The translations under genes and the position numbers were made by a program. From positions 22,327,113 through 22,391,112 of the forward strand of contig NW_026555340.1 in the NCBI RefSeq assembly GCF_029017545.1: a stretch of DNA of 64,000 nucleotides, written 5' to 3'. The DNA comes from Prosopis cineraria. Its lineage: Eukaryota; Streptophyta; Magnoliopsida; Fabales; Fabaceae. This document shows, one piece after another, positions 63,441-64,000 of the stretch. The notes under the pieces were generated by a model that saw only the letters and a program-made list of their open reading frames with translations, was not told the origin of the DNA and searched no databases. Positions within the stretch are counted from its first letter, which is position 1; each line of letters opens with the position of its first letter.

Positions 63441-64000
63441 ATTGTTGTGGATAGTGCTTTGTCCAGGATTGTGAACACTGAGCTGTGGGGTGATGAACGA
63501 CCAAGAAGGAAGAAGCTTATAAGCTTTCATGTTTGTTTCTATGGCGTGTGTATAAATCAAAATATTTGTAAATTATGAATTCAGAGTTTATATTTTTTTT
63601 CTTATAACCTCTCACCAAATGTTTGAGAAATTACTTCCAAAAAATTATAAAAATTTGACTACCTATATAGAAAATGTATAACTACAAGATAAAAATAAAA
63701 TGATAAAATTTGATATCACTTTAAAGAAGAGAAGAGACACAAAAACTTATATTAGTATCTTCTAAAACTAATTCAAAACATGTTGAATTATCTCATGAGG
63801 TTCATTTAAACATATTTTAAAGATGAATCACTTAAACTATGAGATGCTAGTCACATTAGGATTGAAGTAACATTACCAAAACAAACAACTCAAGTTAACA
63901 AATAAAAAATAATTAATGCTCATATAAATTAGTTAAGAGACAAAAAAGAATGATGAGACATCTAAATATACAATGACCTCATGGATGAATTATAAGAACC

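Noticed and set aside
1..64000. An undescribed multi-gene system or biosynthetic cluster
   Set aside because: The intact genes belong to unrelated, widespread plant families with separate roles, and the spaces between them are explained by repeats or hold nothing readable.

Overview
This is nuclear DNA from a flowering plant, most likely a eudicot. It is strongly AT-rich, its genes are split by GT-AG introns, and MITEs and LTR, LINE and plant-mobile-domain (PMD) remnants fill the space between genes. The proteins are plant-specific types: a class XI myosin, a DUF761 proline-rich protein, an L18a-like membrane protein and a plant CFIm25. I cannot name the species.

Layout. 232-8736 (minus) is the 5' half of a myosin XI gene: 19 coding exons, 711 residues, almost the whole motor domain. 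The lever arm and tail lie beyond the left edge. 17101-18794 (minus) is a single-exon, membrane-anchored, proline-rich DUF4408/DUF761-type gene broken by a one-base frameshift. 31479-33060 (plus) is a decayed PMD gene. 35847-38536 (plus) is an intact six-exon LYAR-type zinc-finger gene (311 aa). 40473-42754 (minus) is an intact five-exon '60S ribosomal protein L18a-like' membrane protein gene (140 aa), whose 3' part was copied to 49137-50045. 48890-49110 (minus) is a LINE fragment ending in an A-run. 51106-53249 is a solo LTR with perfect 5-bp target duplications. 54491-57664 (plus) is an intact seven-exon CFIm25 gene (219 aa). A possible LINE remnant lies at 63250-63440. The rest is AT-rich intergenic DNA with several recognisable MITE and fold-back families and tandem repeats.

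The genes are unrelated single loci (actin-based transport, wall or membrane protein, ribosome biogenesis, membrane protein, mRNA 3'-end processing) and do not form a pathway or cluster. I found no tRNA, rRNA, CRISPR array or operon-like system, and no convincing undescribed biological system. The most informative signals are mobile-element insertions with readable borders, a partial gene duplication joined to a LINE fragment, and a frameshift in an otherwise well-kept gene. All exon boundaries were read by eye from GT-AG sites and checked by reading-frame arithmetic.
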